Positions 37,213-45,438 of a stretch of DNA of 64,000 nucleotides are shown in pieces. The notes under the pieces are model-generated. The model did no database searches and was not told the origin of the DNA. It saw only the letters and a list, made by a program, of their open reading frames with translations. Positions within the stretch are counted from its first letter, which is position 1. Each line of letters opens with the position of its first letter. The stretch is from Aquipseudomonas alcaligenes NBRC 14159 (GTDB lineage Bacteria; Pseudomonadota; Gammaproteobacteria; Pseudomonadales; Pseudomonadaceae), in the NCBI RefSeq assembly GCF_000467105.1, contig NZ_BATI01000034.1:1-64000 (forward strand). Reading direction: 5' to 3'. Made by a program: the position numbers and the translations under genes.

Positions 37213-38322
37213 TCACTCCCCCCGCAGCAGCCAGGTGCCGCCCTGGCTGTCACTCAGGCTCAGCAGCGCCGGCGGGGTATCCGCGGTCGCCGCCTTGCGT
37301 TCGGCATGCCGTTGCAGCGCCAGCAGCGGATTGAGCCCGCCACTGTCACCGAAGCGCCGGCAGATGTTTTCGTACACCCAGTGCTCGCCAGCAGCGGCCA
37401 CCGCGCCGGCCTCGACCTGATCGAGCAGGCTGGACGGATAGTGGCCGCCGTAGACCAGCGCGCGCCGCTCCGGCAGTTGCTCGGCCCAGCGCTCGCCCAG
37501 CCACTGGCCCGCCGCCTCGCGGCCGGCGGGGGCCTGCAGGTAACGCGGCGCACCCAGCAGCAGGCCGGGCTGACGCGCGCTGGCCAGCGCCTCGCCGCGC
37601 CGCAGCACCATGAAACCGGCGCGCTCCACCAGCGGCGCGTTGTGCTGGCCGCCACGCCCCAGCCAGGCGCGCTCGGCAGCGTTGCCGCTGAGCGCCTCGG
37701 CGAAGCACAGCACCGGAAAACTGCGGAACAGCCCGCCCAGCAGCACGCTGTCGGCGGCACCGCTGTGCAGCAGCGACTGCGCCATGCGCAGGGCCTGGAT
37801 GAAGGCTCCGCGCCCCGCCTGCACCTTGCAGGAGAAGGCCTCGGTAGCCTGGTCGCGCAGGATGAATTTGGGGATCACGTCGAGATCGAAACTGTCGCGC
37901 CAGTTGAACGCCTGCTCCAGGTGCGAACTCTGCCCCCAGAAGTCGAAATACAGCAGGGCCATGCGCTCACGCGCGCTGCGCCGTCCGCAGCTGGCCTCGG
38001 CGGCGGCCACCGCCTGCTTGGCCGCCTGGGCGACGGCGTTGAGTGTGTCGCGGTAGCCGGACTTGGCCGCATCCAGGCCACCGTCCTGGCTGAAACGACT
38101 GAAATCCCACTGGCGCCGGCCCGTCTGGCGCGCGGCCTTGCGGTACAGCTGCGCCTCCCAGGCGCGGAACCAGCGCGGCTCGAAGCGCTGCGGGGCGCGC
38201 TCTGCCTGCAGTACCGAGAGGCCAACCAGGGCCAGGGTATTGCTGTACTGCTCGGGCTGCGTCTGCAGCTCGGCGGCGCTGGCCGGGCGCAGCGGAGTCA
38301 ACTGCATTTCTTCGACAGACAT
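37213..38322 (-). CDS. degenerate thiolase-fold (ketosynthase-like) protein
   Basis: Protein of 369 residues. The centre (FSCKVQAGRGAFIQALRMAQSLLHSGAADSVLLGG, Cys165) resembles the nucleophile region of thiolases and ketosynthases. The rest is strongly diverged: I find neither the HGT motif nor the Lys-x4-Gly-His block. Length and position among ketosynthase genes support a relative that has lost normal condensing activity, perhaps a chain-length, scaffold or starter-handling factor. It ends within the start region of the ATPase gene. The start at 38322 (MSVEEMQL) follows a GAGAGC. Confidence 0.6.
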   Translation of the reverse strand: MSVEEMQLTPLRPASAAELQTQPEQYSNTLALVGLSVLQAERAPQRFEPRWFRAWEAQLYRKAARQTGRRQWDFSRFSQDGGLDAAKSGYRDTLNAVAQAAKQAVAAAEASCGRRSARERMALLYFDFWGQSSHLEQAFNWRDSFDLDVIPKFILRDQATEAFSCKVQAGRGAFIQALRMAQSLLHSGAADSVLLGGLFRSFPVLCFAEALSGNAAERAWLGRGGQHNAPLVERAGFMVLRRGEALASARQPGLLLGAPRYLQAPAGREAAGQWLGERWAEQLPERRALVYGGHYPSSLLDQVEAGAVAAAGEHWVYENICRRFGDSGGLNPLLALQRHAERKAATADTPPALLSLSDSQGGTWLLRGE

Positions 38323-38333
38323 GATGCTCTCGC

Positions 38334-39590
38334 TTATCCGGCCAGCCGCGTCAGCGTGCAGGCAGCCATGGAACCTTCGATACCCAGACCCAGCTTGACC
38401 AGCTTGTCGCTGTGCAGCGTCAGCGGGGCGGCATCGGCGTGCAGGTGCACCCCGGCGGCGTCCAGCGGCGCCAGGGCCTTGAAGGCCAGCAGGCGACGCT
38501 CGCGCAGGGCGTCGGCGGCGATGGCCAGGTCGGTCAGGCCGCTGGCCGCCACCTGGTAGCCAAGCTGCGCCTTGTAGGAAACGGCCGGCACGGCGTGGTC
38601 GCCCCACAGCTTGCGCACCGCCATCAGCTCGGCCTGGTCGCTGCCGCGAATGCCGTTGCCGTGCATGAACAGGCAACCGATGTCGGCCGGCGTGGCGGCG
38701 GCCTGCTCCAGAGAGGCCTCAACGGTGCGCGCCAGGGTGCGGAAATCCGGCGCGAAGGACTGCCCGCCGCGCCCCGAGCCACCGCCCTGGCAGACGGCGA
38801 AGCCATCGATGCGCAGCTGGCCGCGGCCGCCGCGGGCCTGCAGATGGGCCTCGCTCTCGAGGATCACCAGCGCCGCCCCACCGCCCAGCAGCACGCCCTC
38901 GGTGGCGGCCGAGAACGGCTGTGCCACCTCACGGGCCAGGGCGTTGACCCCGCCCATGAACATCAGGTTGTACTGCGACACCTGCTGCCAGGAGGCCACC
39001 AGCACCAGGTCGGCGGCGCCGCTCTCGATCGCCTGGCGGGCGAGGAACAGCGCCGACAGGCTGGAGCAGCTGGCCGTGGACAATGCCAGCGGCGGCAGCG
39101 CCAGGCCGATGCGGCGCATCAGCAGGCGACCGAGGCGCTCCTCGGCATAGCTGTCGCTGTGCATCTGGCGGATGCCGGGGTTGAACAGCAGGTCCTCGGC
39201 ATCGTTGCGCTGCAGGTAGGCGGTGAACTTCATGATGTCCGGCTGCACGCCCTGGCCGCCGATGTAGCACTGCACGCGCGAACCGGCCAACTCGGCACGG
39301 CTCAGGCCGGCCTGGGCCAGCGCTTCGTCGAGTACCTTCTCGATCAGCACGCAGGCGGTCTCGGCATCGCAGCCGGCGGGGTTGCGCCGGGTCGCCGGCA
39401 ACGCCGGCATCGCCACCTGCTGCGGATTGAACATCAGGCCGTTGCCCTGGGCCGCCCGCTCGCTGGCGAAAAAGCCCGTGCGCGGGCCGAGGCGCTGCTC
39501 GGCCAGCGCCGCGCAGAGCGAGGCCGCATTCTGGCCAAGGGCGTTGAACACGCCCAGGCCGGAGATCACCGCACGCCCGGCGTCAGCCAT
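38334..39590 (-). CDS. beta-ketoacyl synthase with altered active site
   Basis: Protein of 418 residues with a full ketosynthase fold. Cys175 (STASCSSLSA) is present and His310 (FMHGNGIRGSDQAE) corresponds to the first histidine. The second histidine, five residues after the conserved lysine, is Tyr345 (SYKAQLGYQVAASG). It can probably accept an acyl group but may not decarboxylate malonyl-ACP, so a starter-unit or acyl-transfer role is possible. It overlaps the end of the fused ketosynthase gene by eight bases. Confidence 0.82.
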   Translation of the reverse strand: MADAGRAVISGLGVFNALGQNAASLCAALAEQRLGPRTGFFASERAAQGNGLMFNPQQVAMPALPATRRNPAGCDAETACVLIEKVLDEALAQAGLSRAELAGSRVQCYIGGQGVQPDIMKFTAYLQRNDAEDLLFNPGIRQMHSDSYAEERLGRLLMRRIGLALPPLALSTASCSSLSALFLARQAIESGAADLVLVASWQQVSQYNLMFMGGVNALAREVAQPFSAATEGVLLGGGAALVILESEAHLQARGGRGQLRIDGFAVCQGGGSGRGGQSFAPDFRTLARTVEASLEQAAATPADIGCLFMHGNGIRGSDQAELMAVRKLWGDHAVPAVSYKAQLGYQVAASGLTDLAIAADALRERRLLAFKALAPLDAAGVHLHADAAPLTLHSDKLVKLGLGIEGSMAACTLTRLAG

Positions 39591-42123
39591 CCTTGCGCAC
39601 CAGCAGGGCGTAGTTGTTGCCCCCGTCCGAAGCGCCCAGCACCAGCGCGTGGCGCACCTCGCGGCGCAGCGGCTGGCGCACGAAGGCGATGTCGTCGGCG
39701 CAGAACTCGCGGGTGTAGGGAATCGGCGCGATCTCGCCGCTGCGCATGATCTGCAGCACCTGCGCCAGGTTGAGCAGGCCGGCGGCCGACTCGACGAAGC
39801 CGAAGTGACCGTTGTAGTTGACCAGCGGCACCTCGGCCGCCAGCGCGCCGAACACGGCGCGTACCGCGTCCAGTTCCTTCTGCGCGCTGTCACCGGTGCC
39901 CCAGCTGGTGCCGCAGATCAGGTCGACCTCGCTGGCCTGCAGGCCGGCCTCGGCCAGCGCCTGCTGGATCGCCGCGATCATCGCGTTGCCGGCAGCCAAA
40001 CCGGATTCGCCCGGGTAGGCGGCATCGCAGGAGCGGCCATAACCGAGCACCACGCCAAGCACCTGCGCACCGCGTGCACGGGCGGCGTCGAGGTCTTCGA
40101 GCAGGGCCACCGCGGCGCCCTCGCCCAGGGTGAAGCCACTGGGGTTGGCGCCATAGACCTGGAAGGCATCCGCGGCATCGCTCCAGCACAGGCGATCGGC
40201 CGTCGCCGGTGACATCAGCACCGAGGCATAGGCATTCTCCTCGGCGCCGCCGACCAGCGCCTGCGGCTGCAGGCCCTGGCGCACCAGCTCGTAGCCGTAG
40301 AGCAGCGCCCCGAGGCCGGCGTTGTAGCCGGTGGACAGGGTGGTGTTGTAGCCCTTGAGGCCCTTGCTGATGGCGCAGAAGGTGGCGGTGGAGTTCATCA
40401 GCGCCGAGGGGAATTCGAAGGTACGCGCGCGCTTGGGGTCCGGGTGCAGGCTCTGCGCATAGCGCGCAATGGTGGCCTGCGGGCCCTTGGACATGCCCAT
40501 GATCAGCGCGACGTCGGTATCACCGTGGCGCACCTTGCGCCCGCCGCTCTGCAGCGCCTGCTCGACGGCCAGCAGGCCGTGGGTACCGATGCGGCTGGCC
40601 TTGCGCGGGTCGTAGTTCTTCAGGTGCTTGCGCGCCTCGATGCCGCGTACCTCGTGGGCACGAAACTGCATGGCGCGCAGGTCGGCCTCGGTCATGCCGG
40701 CCAGGCGCTCGGCCAGCGCCGGATTGGCCTGCATCAGCTGATTGAGGTCGTGGGCCTGCTCGCCGCTACCCAGCCAGTCATCGGCCGATACCGACAGCGA
40801 GCCATCGACGCCATTGCGGATGTTCTCGGCGATCTGCTCGGCGCCATAGCCCAGCGAGCTGAGCGCACCGAAGCCGGTGATGGCCACGCGGCGCGGCTGG
40901 TACTCGGTGGCCGCCGCAGTCTCCGGGGTCACCGAGGCGACGATGCTGCAGTTGTTGCCGCCGAAGGCGTAGTTGTTCTTCATGAACAGCCCGACCTGGT
41001 GCTCCTGGAAATGGTTGGGCACGTAGTTGAGGTCGCAGCCGGTGCGCGGGGTGGAGAAGTTCAGGGTCGGCAGCACCTTGCCGGACGGCAGGGTGGTCAG
41101 GCAGGCGATCATCTCGATGATGCCGGCCGAGCCGATGTTGTGGCCGAAGTAGGACTTGGTCGAACTCACCGGGATATCGGCGATGTTGGGGAAGACCTTC
41201 TTCATCGCCAGGGTCTCGGCGCGGTCGTTGGCCTCGGTGCCGGTGCCGTGGGCATTGATGTAGCCGATGGCCTCCGGGCCGACGCCGGCGTTGCGCAGCG
41301 CCGCGCGCATCACCAGGGTGGCGCCTTCGGCGCGCGGGTCCGGCGCTGTTTCATGGTGCGCATCGGAACTGGTGGCGTAGCCGATGATCTCGCCATAGAT
41401 GGTGGCGCCACGCGCCTTGGCGTGCTCGTACTCCTCCAGCACCAGCGCGCCGGCGCCCTCGCCGACGGACATGCCGGGGGTGCCGGAGAACGGGCAGCAG
41501 GGCTCCTCACGCATCGCCTTGAGCGCATAGAAACCGGCGAAGGTGGGCAGGTAGACCGGGTCGGAGCCGACAATCAGCGCCACCGGGTTCTTGGCATTCT
41601 GGATCTGGTCGAAACCGATGCCGATGGCGTTGGTACTGGCCGTACAGGCCGTGGCCACCAGCTCGAAGCCGCCCTTGAGGCCGAGCAGCGAAGTCACCAC
41701 CGGGCAGATCGCCGAGAAATTGCCGCACACTTCCATCTTGCGCGGGCTGAACTGCTCGGGCTGGTGTTCGATCAGCGGCATGATGGCCTCGGCGCTGGCC
41801 GAGGACACACCGACCACCAGGCTGGTGCGTTCCAGCAGCGGATCGCCGAGCAGGCCGGCATGCTCCAGGGCATCACGGCCGACCTTGTACCCCCACAGTG
41901 AGGTACGGTCGAGCTCGGGCAGGCGCTGCGGATCGATGCCGGGGTACTCGACCGGCTGCAGCACTTCGGATGCCAGGGCATCGTCGAAATAGTGGCGAAA
42001 ATGCTGGCTGGGACCGATGGCCGCCTTTTCGGCGAACAGGCCCTCGCGAAACGCTTCCAGCGTATTGCCGAGCGCCGTGAGCACGCCCATCCCTGTGACT
42101 ACTACCCGCTTGCGCTGAACCAT
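39583..42123 (-). CDS. fused ketosynthase - chain-length-factor-like protein (KSalpha-KSbeta)
   Basis: Protein of 846 residues containing two ketosynthase modules. Module 1 (about 1-405) has the complete triad Cys160 (VATACTAST), His292 (NAHGTGT) and His328 (KSYFGHNIGSAG). Module 2 (about 411-846) has Tyr600 at the cysteine position (LSTGYNAG) and Trp741 where the first histidine is expected (SWGTGDSAQ), but keeps the second (NYNGHFGFVESAAG, His773). This matches the active/inactive heterodimer of type II polyketide synthases, here joined in one chain. GGAGGAG precedes the ATG. It is probably the main chain-building condensing enzyme of the cluster. Confidence 0.9.
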   Translation of the reverse strand: MVQRKRVVVTGMGVLTALGNTLEAFREGLFAEKAAIGPSQHFRHYFDDALASEVLQPVEYPGIDPQRLPELDRTSLWGYKVGRDALEHAGLLGDPLLERTSLVVGVSSASAEAIMPLIEHQPEQFSPRKMEVCGNFSAICPVVTSLLGLKGGFELVATACTASTNAIGIGFDQIQNAKNPVALIVGSDPVYLPTFAGFYALKAMREEPCCPFSGTPGMSVGEGAGALVLEEYEHAKARGATIYGEIIGYATSSDAHHETAPDPRAEGATLVMRAALRNAGVGPEAIGYINAHGTGTEANDRAETLAMKKVFPNIADIPVSSTKSYFGHNIGSAGIIEMIACLTTLPSGKVLPTLNFSTPRTGCDLNYVPNHFQEHQVGLFMKNNYAFGGNNCSIVASVTPETAAATEYQPRRVAITGFGALSSLGYGAEQIAENIRNGVDGSLSVSADDWLGSGEQAHDLNQLMQANPALAERLAGMTEADLRAMQFRAHEVRGIEARKHLKNYDPRKASRIGTHGLLAVEQALQSGGRKVRHGDTDVALIMGMSKGPQATIARYAQSLHPDPKRARTFEFPSALMNSTATFCAISKGLKGYNTTLSTGYNAGLGALLYGYELVRQGLQPQALVGGAEENAYASVLMSPATADRLCWSDAADAFQVYGANPSGFTLGEGAAVALLEDLDAARARGAQVLGVVLGYGRSCDAAYPGESGLAAGNAMIAAIQQALAEAGLQASEVDLICGTSWGTGDSAQKELDAVRAVFGALAAEVPLVNYNGHFGFVESAAGLLNLAQVLQIMRSGEIAPIPYTREFCADDIAFVRQPLRREVRHALVLGASDGGNNYALLVRKDG

Positions 42124-42201
42124 GTGTGACTCCTCCGAGGCGGCGACCTGAGAACGGACCGCCCGCCCCGGCGGCCCGCTCGCTGTGGCTGATGACGTGG
42201 A

Positions 42202-43347
42202 TTACTGGGCCTGCTGCTCCAGCAGGCTCTTCGGCCGCGACGGGTCGACGTAGCTGTGCTCGGCCGGGTTGACCAGGAAGCTGAAGTTCTGCAGGAAGGG
42301 GATCGCCACGGTGCTGATGGCAACGCGCGCACCGCTGGCGTCGATGGCATAGCCGTCCAGGCCGGCGTAGGCGTAGTCGCTGTCGAGCAGCGCCTGGCCG
42401 ATATGCGCCTGCACACCCTCGGACCAGCCCAGGGTGATCACCTTGCCGATCACGCTCTCGCCGCTGTACACGGCATCGCCAATGTTGGCCGCGGCGCCGT
42501 CGCCCTTGACCAGGAAGCCGACCACGCGCTGCGCGGCGCCCTCTTCCAGCTTGGCCAGCAGGGCGTCCTTGCCGACGAACTCGTCCTTGTCGTAACGCAC
42601 CGCCCACTGCAGCTGCAGCTCGATCGGGCAGCGGGTGAATTCACCGGCCAGGGCCGGGTCCCAGCACGGGTTCTCCAGGCGCGAACGACTCTGGAACTCG
42701 ATGCCGCCGGTCTTCAGGTCGAACTTGGCGCCGGCCTCCAGGGCACGCTGCCAGAGCTCGGCCAGGGACTCACGCGGGCCCAGCACCTTGTAGGAAAACT
42801 CGCCGTGCTTGCCGGCACGCAGCAGGGTCACGTCGTCCACGTGCATGAACTCGAGGAACGGCAGACCGAGCACGTCGAAGCCGAACAGCTCGGCCATCAG
42901 CTCCCAGCTGTAGGGGCCTTCGAACAGCAGGGTGCCGAGCTGGTTCTGCGCGGCGATCTCGACTGCTTCCTCGCCGACCAGCGCCTGCAGGCTGGCGGCC
43001 AGGGTGTCGCCCTTGACCCATTCGGTGAGCAGCAGGAAGCGCTCATCGTCACACAGCACATAGAGGTCGGTGACGATCTGGCCCTTGTCGTCCAGCAGCA
43101 CGGTATACAGCGCCTGCTCGTCGCGGATCACCGAGAGGTCGCCGCCGACCACGCGGTTGAGGAAGTCATAGCCTTCGTCACCCTGGACTTCGACGATGCC
43201 GAAGTGCGAGTAATCGACCATCAGGATGTTCTTGCGCGCGGCCTGGTGCTCGGCAGCGGGCTCGCCATAGTGCAGCGGGATGCGCACGCCATTGCGTTCG
43301 CCCAGGGTGGCGCCGGCGGCTTGGTGAACGGCTTCCATCGGATTCAT
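42202..43347 (-). CDS. GcvT/YgfZ-like folate-binding-fold protein
   Basis: Protein of 381 residues with the aminomethyltransferase (GcvT) fold: N-terminal segment GVRIPLHYGEPAAEHQAARKNILMVDYSHFG, then LNRVVGGDL, and a C-terminal barrel with DKDEFVGKDALL and VVGFLVKG. In the glycine cleavage system GcvT transfers a one-carbon unit with tetrahydrofolate; gcvH, gcvP and lpd are absent here. Its place between the ACP and the fused ketosynthase suggests methyl or one-carbon chemistry on the acyl chain, or a YgfZ-like accessory role. Neither is proven. Confidence 0.8.
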   Translation of the reverse strand: MNPMEAVHQAAGATLGERNGVRIPLHYGEPAAEHQAARKNILMVDYSHFGIVEVQGDEGYDFLNRVVGGDLSVIRDEQALYTVLLDDKGQIVTDLYVLCDDERFLLLTEWVKGDTLAASLQALVGEEAVEIAAQNQLGTLLFEGPYSWELMAELFGFDVLGLPFLEFMHVDDVTLLRAGKHGEFSYKVLGPRESLAELWQRALEAGAKFDLKTGGIEFQSRSRLENPCWDPALAGEFTRCPIELQLQWAVRYDKDEFVGKDALLAKLEEGAAQRVVGFLVKGDGAAANIGDAVYSGESVIGKVITLGWSEGVQAHIGQALLDSDYAYAGLDGYAIDASGARVAISTVAIPFLQNFSFLVNPAEHSYVDPSRPKSLLEQQAQ

Positions 43348-43379
43348 CGTTGTGTCCCTCGAATTGTGTGCGGCAGAAG

Positions 43380-43670
43380 TCAGGCGGCTGCGGCCTGGCG
43401 TTGCAGAATGAAGTTGGCCAGCGAGTTGACGTTGCGCATGTAGGACGGGTCGTCACCCTCGGAAACGCGCACGCCGAACTCCTCGTCGAGCATCACCACC
43501 AGCTCGGTGGCATCCACCGAGTCGAGCTTCAGGCCGCTGCCGAACAGCGGGGTGTCGTCGTCGATCTGGGCGCGGTTCTGGTACAGGTTGAGACGGTCGA
43601 TCAGGCTGTCCTTGAGCTTGTCCAGTACGGCCCGGCGCTGGGCGATGGCGTCTTGCAGTTGCTTGTCCAT
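43380..43670 (-). CDS. acyl carrier protein
   Basis: Acidic four-helix protein of 96 residues, slightly longer than the fatty-acid ACP. The phosphopantetheine site is Ser51 in LDSVDATEL, with Val in place of the common Leu after the serine. It has an extended N-terminal helix (about 1-30). It would carry the growing chain for the ketosynthases and reductases encoded around it and be activated by the AcpS encoded upstream. GAGGA precedes the ATG. Confidence 0.93.
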   Translation of the reverse strand: MDKQLQDAIAQRRAVLDKLKDSLIDRLNLYQNRAQIDDDTPLFGSGLKLDSVDATELVVMLDEEFGVRVSEGDDPSYMRNVNSLANFILQRQAAAA

Positions 43671-43692
43671 AGTGGGGTCCTCGCGGTCGGGC

Positions 43693-44274
43693 TTAGCCCG
43701 GGTAGTTGAATGGCTTGCTCATGTCGAACCAGAAATTGGCCAGCTTGCCGACGGTGGTGACGCGCCGGCCGATGCGTGCCTCGACCTTGAAGTGGCTGAA
43801 GCCGGCCGGGTCCTTCATCACCAGCTCGCTGCGCATGAACAGGGTGTCGCCGGGCAGGACCACGCTCTTGTACTTGAGGTCCTGGGAGGCCAGCACACCG
43901 CCCCACTTCTTGCGGATGGCGGCGATGATCTCCATGCCCTCCTCGCTGTGCAGGGCCTTCTGCAGGTCGCGGCGCTCGGACAGGTCGCAGTCGAAACGCT
44001 GCTCGTACTCCTCGCAGAAGGCGGTGAGCAGGGTCAGGTAGTCGCTGGTCTGGCCCATCGCCTCGGCGATCAGCACGCCAGGCATGATCGGGCTGTCGGG
44101 GAAGTGCCCGGTGAACTGCGGCTCGTTGAACGAGATGTTCTTCACCGCGGTGATGTAGCCGCGCGAGCCGCGCTTGAATTCGCAGATCTTGTCGACCAGG
44201 AAGAACGGATAGCGCCAGGGGCCCATCTTCATGAGCAGCGAGGGTGCGACGAGACTTTCTTCGGTATCGGCCAT
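43693..44274 (-). CDS. FabZ-type 3-hydroxyacyl-ACP dehydratase
   Basis: Hot-dog-fold protein of 193 residues. It carries the FabZ signature GHFPDSPIMPGVLIAEAMGQ with catalytic His57 and Glu71, preceded by RYPFFLVDKI. Between about residues 80 and 125 is an inserted charged helical segment absent from housekeeping FabZ (about 146 residues). It would dehydrate the 3-hydroxyacyl-ACP made by the adjacent FabG-type reductase. AAGGAGG precedes the start. Confidence 0.88.
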   Translation of the reverse strand: MADTEESLVAPSLLMKMGPWRYPFFLVDKICEFKRGSRGYITAVKNISFNEPQFTGHFPDSPIMPGVLIAEAMGQTSDYLTLLTAFCEEYEQRFDCDLSERRDLQKALHSEEGMEIIAAIRKKWGGVLASQDLKYKSVVLPGDTLFMRSELVMKDPAGFSHFKVEARIGRRVTTVGKLANFWFDMSKPFNYPG

Positions 44275-44283
44275 GGGGCCTCC

Positions 44284-45039
44284 TTAACGCATGATCAGGC
44301 CGCCATCGACCACCAGTGTCTGGCCGACGACGTAGCTCGAGGAGCTGGAGCAGAGAAAGGCGATGGCCTCGGCCACTTCGCGGGTTTCGCCCATGCGCTG
44401 CAGGGGGATTACCGAGAGGGTCTGGCGGATCACGTTGCGCGGCACGCGCTTGGTCATCACCGACTCGATCAGGCCCGGGGCCACGGCATTGACGCGCACG
44501 CCCTTGGAGCCCAACTCGCCGGCCAGGGTGCGGGTGAAGCCGATCATCCCGGCCTTGGCCGCGCTGTAGTTGGTCTGGCCGAAGCTGTTGGTCAGGCCGG
44601 CGATCGACGAGACGTTGACCACCGTTGCCTGCTTGGCCTTGCGCAGCAGGCGCAGGGCCGCCTTGGTGGCCATGAAGGTGCCGTACAGGTTGGTCTTGAC
44701 CACGTCGTCGAACTCGTCGAAGTCCATCATCGAGAACAGGTTGTCGCGGTACTTGCCGGCGTTGTTCACCAGCACGTCGAGCTTGCCCTCGGCCTCCTCG
44801 ATCCGCGCCATGGCGGCGTCCAGTTCGGCCTTGTTGGTGATGTCGCACTTGAGCGCCACCAGGCGCCCGGCGAACTCCTGGCGGTCGGCCAGCTCACCCA
44901 GGCGCGCCGGGTTGTTGTTGTAGGTGGCGTACACCTTGCTGCCGTCCTCCAGCAGCTTCTCGCACACCGCCAGGCCGATATCGCCACTGGCGCCGGTCAC
45001 CAAAGCGACCTTCCCCTGCAAATCCGTATACGTTGCCAT
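44284..45039 (-). CDS. FabG-type 3-oxoacyl-ACP reductase
   Basis: SDR of 251 residues with NADP motif TGASGDIG (15-22), NNAG, and the catalytic Ser/Tyr158/Lys162 in NVSSIAG and YSAAKAG. The C-terminus FLCSSSSSYVVGQTLVVDGG is typical of FabG. It would reduce the ketosynthase product. It lies nine bases upstream of the dehydratase gene on the same strand. Confidence 0.92.
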   Translation of the reverse strand: MATYTDLQGKVALVTGASGDIGLAVCEKLLEDGSKVYATYNNNPARLGELADRQEFAGRLVALKCDITNKAELDAAMARIEEAEGKLDVLVNNAGKYRDNLFSMMDFDEFDDVVKTNLYGTFMATKAALRLLRKAKQATVVNVSSIAGLTNSFGQTNYSAAKAGMIGFTRTLAGELGSKGVRVNAVAPGLIESVMTKRVPRNVIRQTLSVIPLQRMGETREVAEAIAFLCSSSSSYVVGQTLVVDGGLIMR

Positions 45040-45063
45040 TGCCCTAGCCCTATCTTCTGGTTG

Positions 45064-45438
45064 TCACCCGAGCACAACCGCCGCCACTGCGTGGGTGCCG
45101 CAGTGGGATATGCTCAAACTCGCCGCGGTCAGACCCGACCGCTGCATTTCCTCGAGGAAGCGCCCGCCGAACACCAGGTACGGCCGCCCCGCGTCTTCAT
45201 GCTCGATACGCAGGTCGTGGAACTGGATGCCGTCGCGAAAACCCGTGCCCAGTGCCTTGACCGCCGCTTCCTTGGCCGCCCAGATGCCCGCCGCGCGCTC
45301 CGCGTTGGCCTCGGCGTCGCCGATGTAGTCACGTTCCGGGGCCGTGTAGACCCGGTTGAGGAAACCCTCGCCACTGCGCCGGCTGGCGGTGCGGATACGC
45401 TCGATTTCCACGATGTCGATACCGATGTGCATGCTCAT
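45064..45438 (-). CDS. acpS: AcpS-type holo-ACP synthase
   Basis: 4'-Phosphopantetheinyl transferase of 124 residues. The metal-binding Asp8 lies in HIGIDIVEIERI and Glu57 in WAAKEAAVKALGTGF, both conserved, and the C-terminal SISHCGTHAVAAVVL strand is normal. It activates an ACP by transferring phosphopantetheine from CoA. Being inside the cluster it is probably dedicated to the ACP encoded at 43380-43670. The start at 45438 overlaps the stop of the upstream membrane gene by ATGA. Confidence 0.92.
   Translation of the reverse strand: MSMHIGIDIVEIERIRTASRRSGEGFLNRVYTAPERDYIGDAEANAERAAGIWAAKEAAVKALGTGFRDGIQFHDLRIEHEDAGRPYLVFGGRFLEEMQRSGLTAASLSISHCGTHAVAAVVLG

Noticed and set aside
40444..41901. 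Plus-strand open frame opposite the fused ketosynthase
   Set aside because: No recognisable domain and a composition typical of antisense frames in high-GC genes.
42202..43347. Part of a glycine cleavage operon
   Set aside because: gcvH, gcvP and lpd are not present, and the neighbours are acyl-assembly genes.
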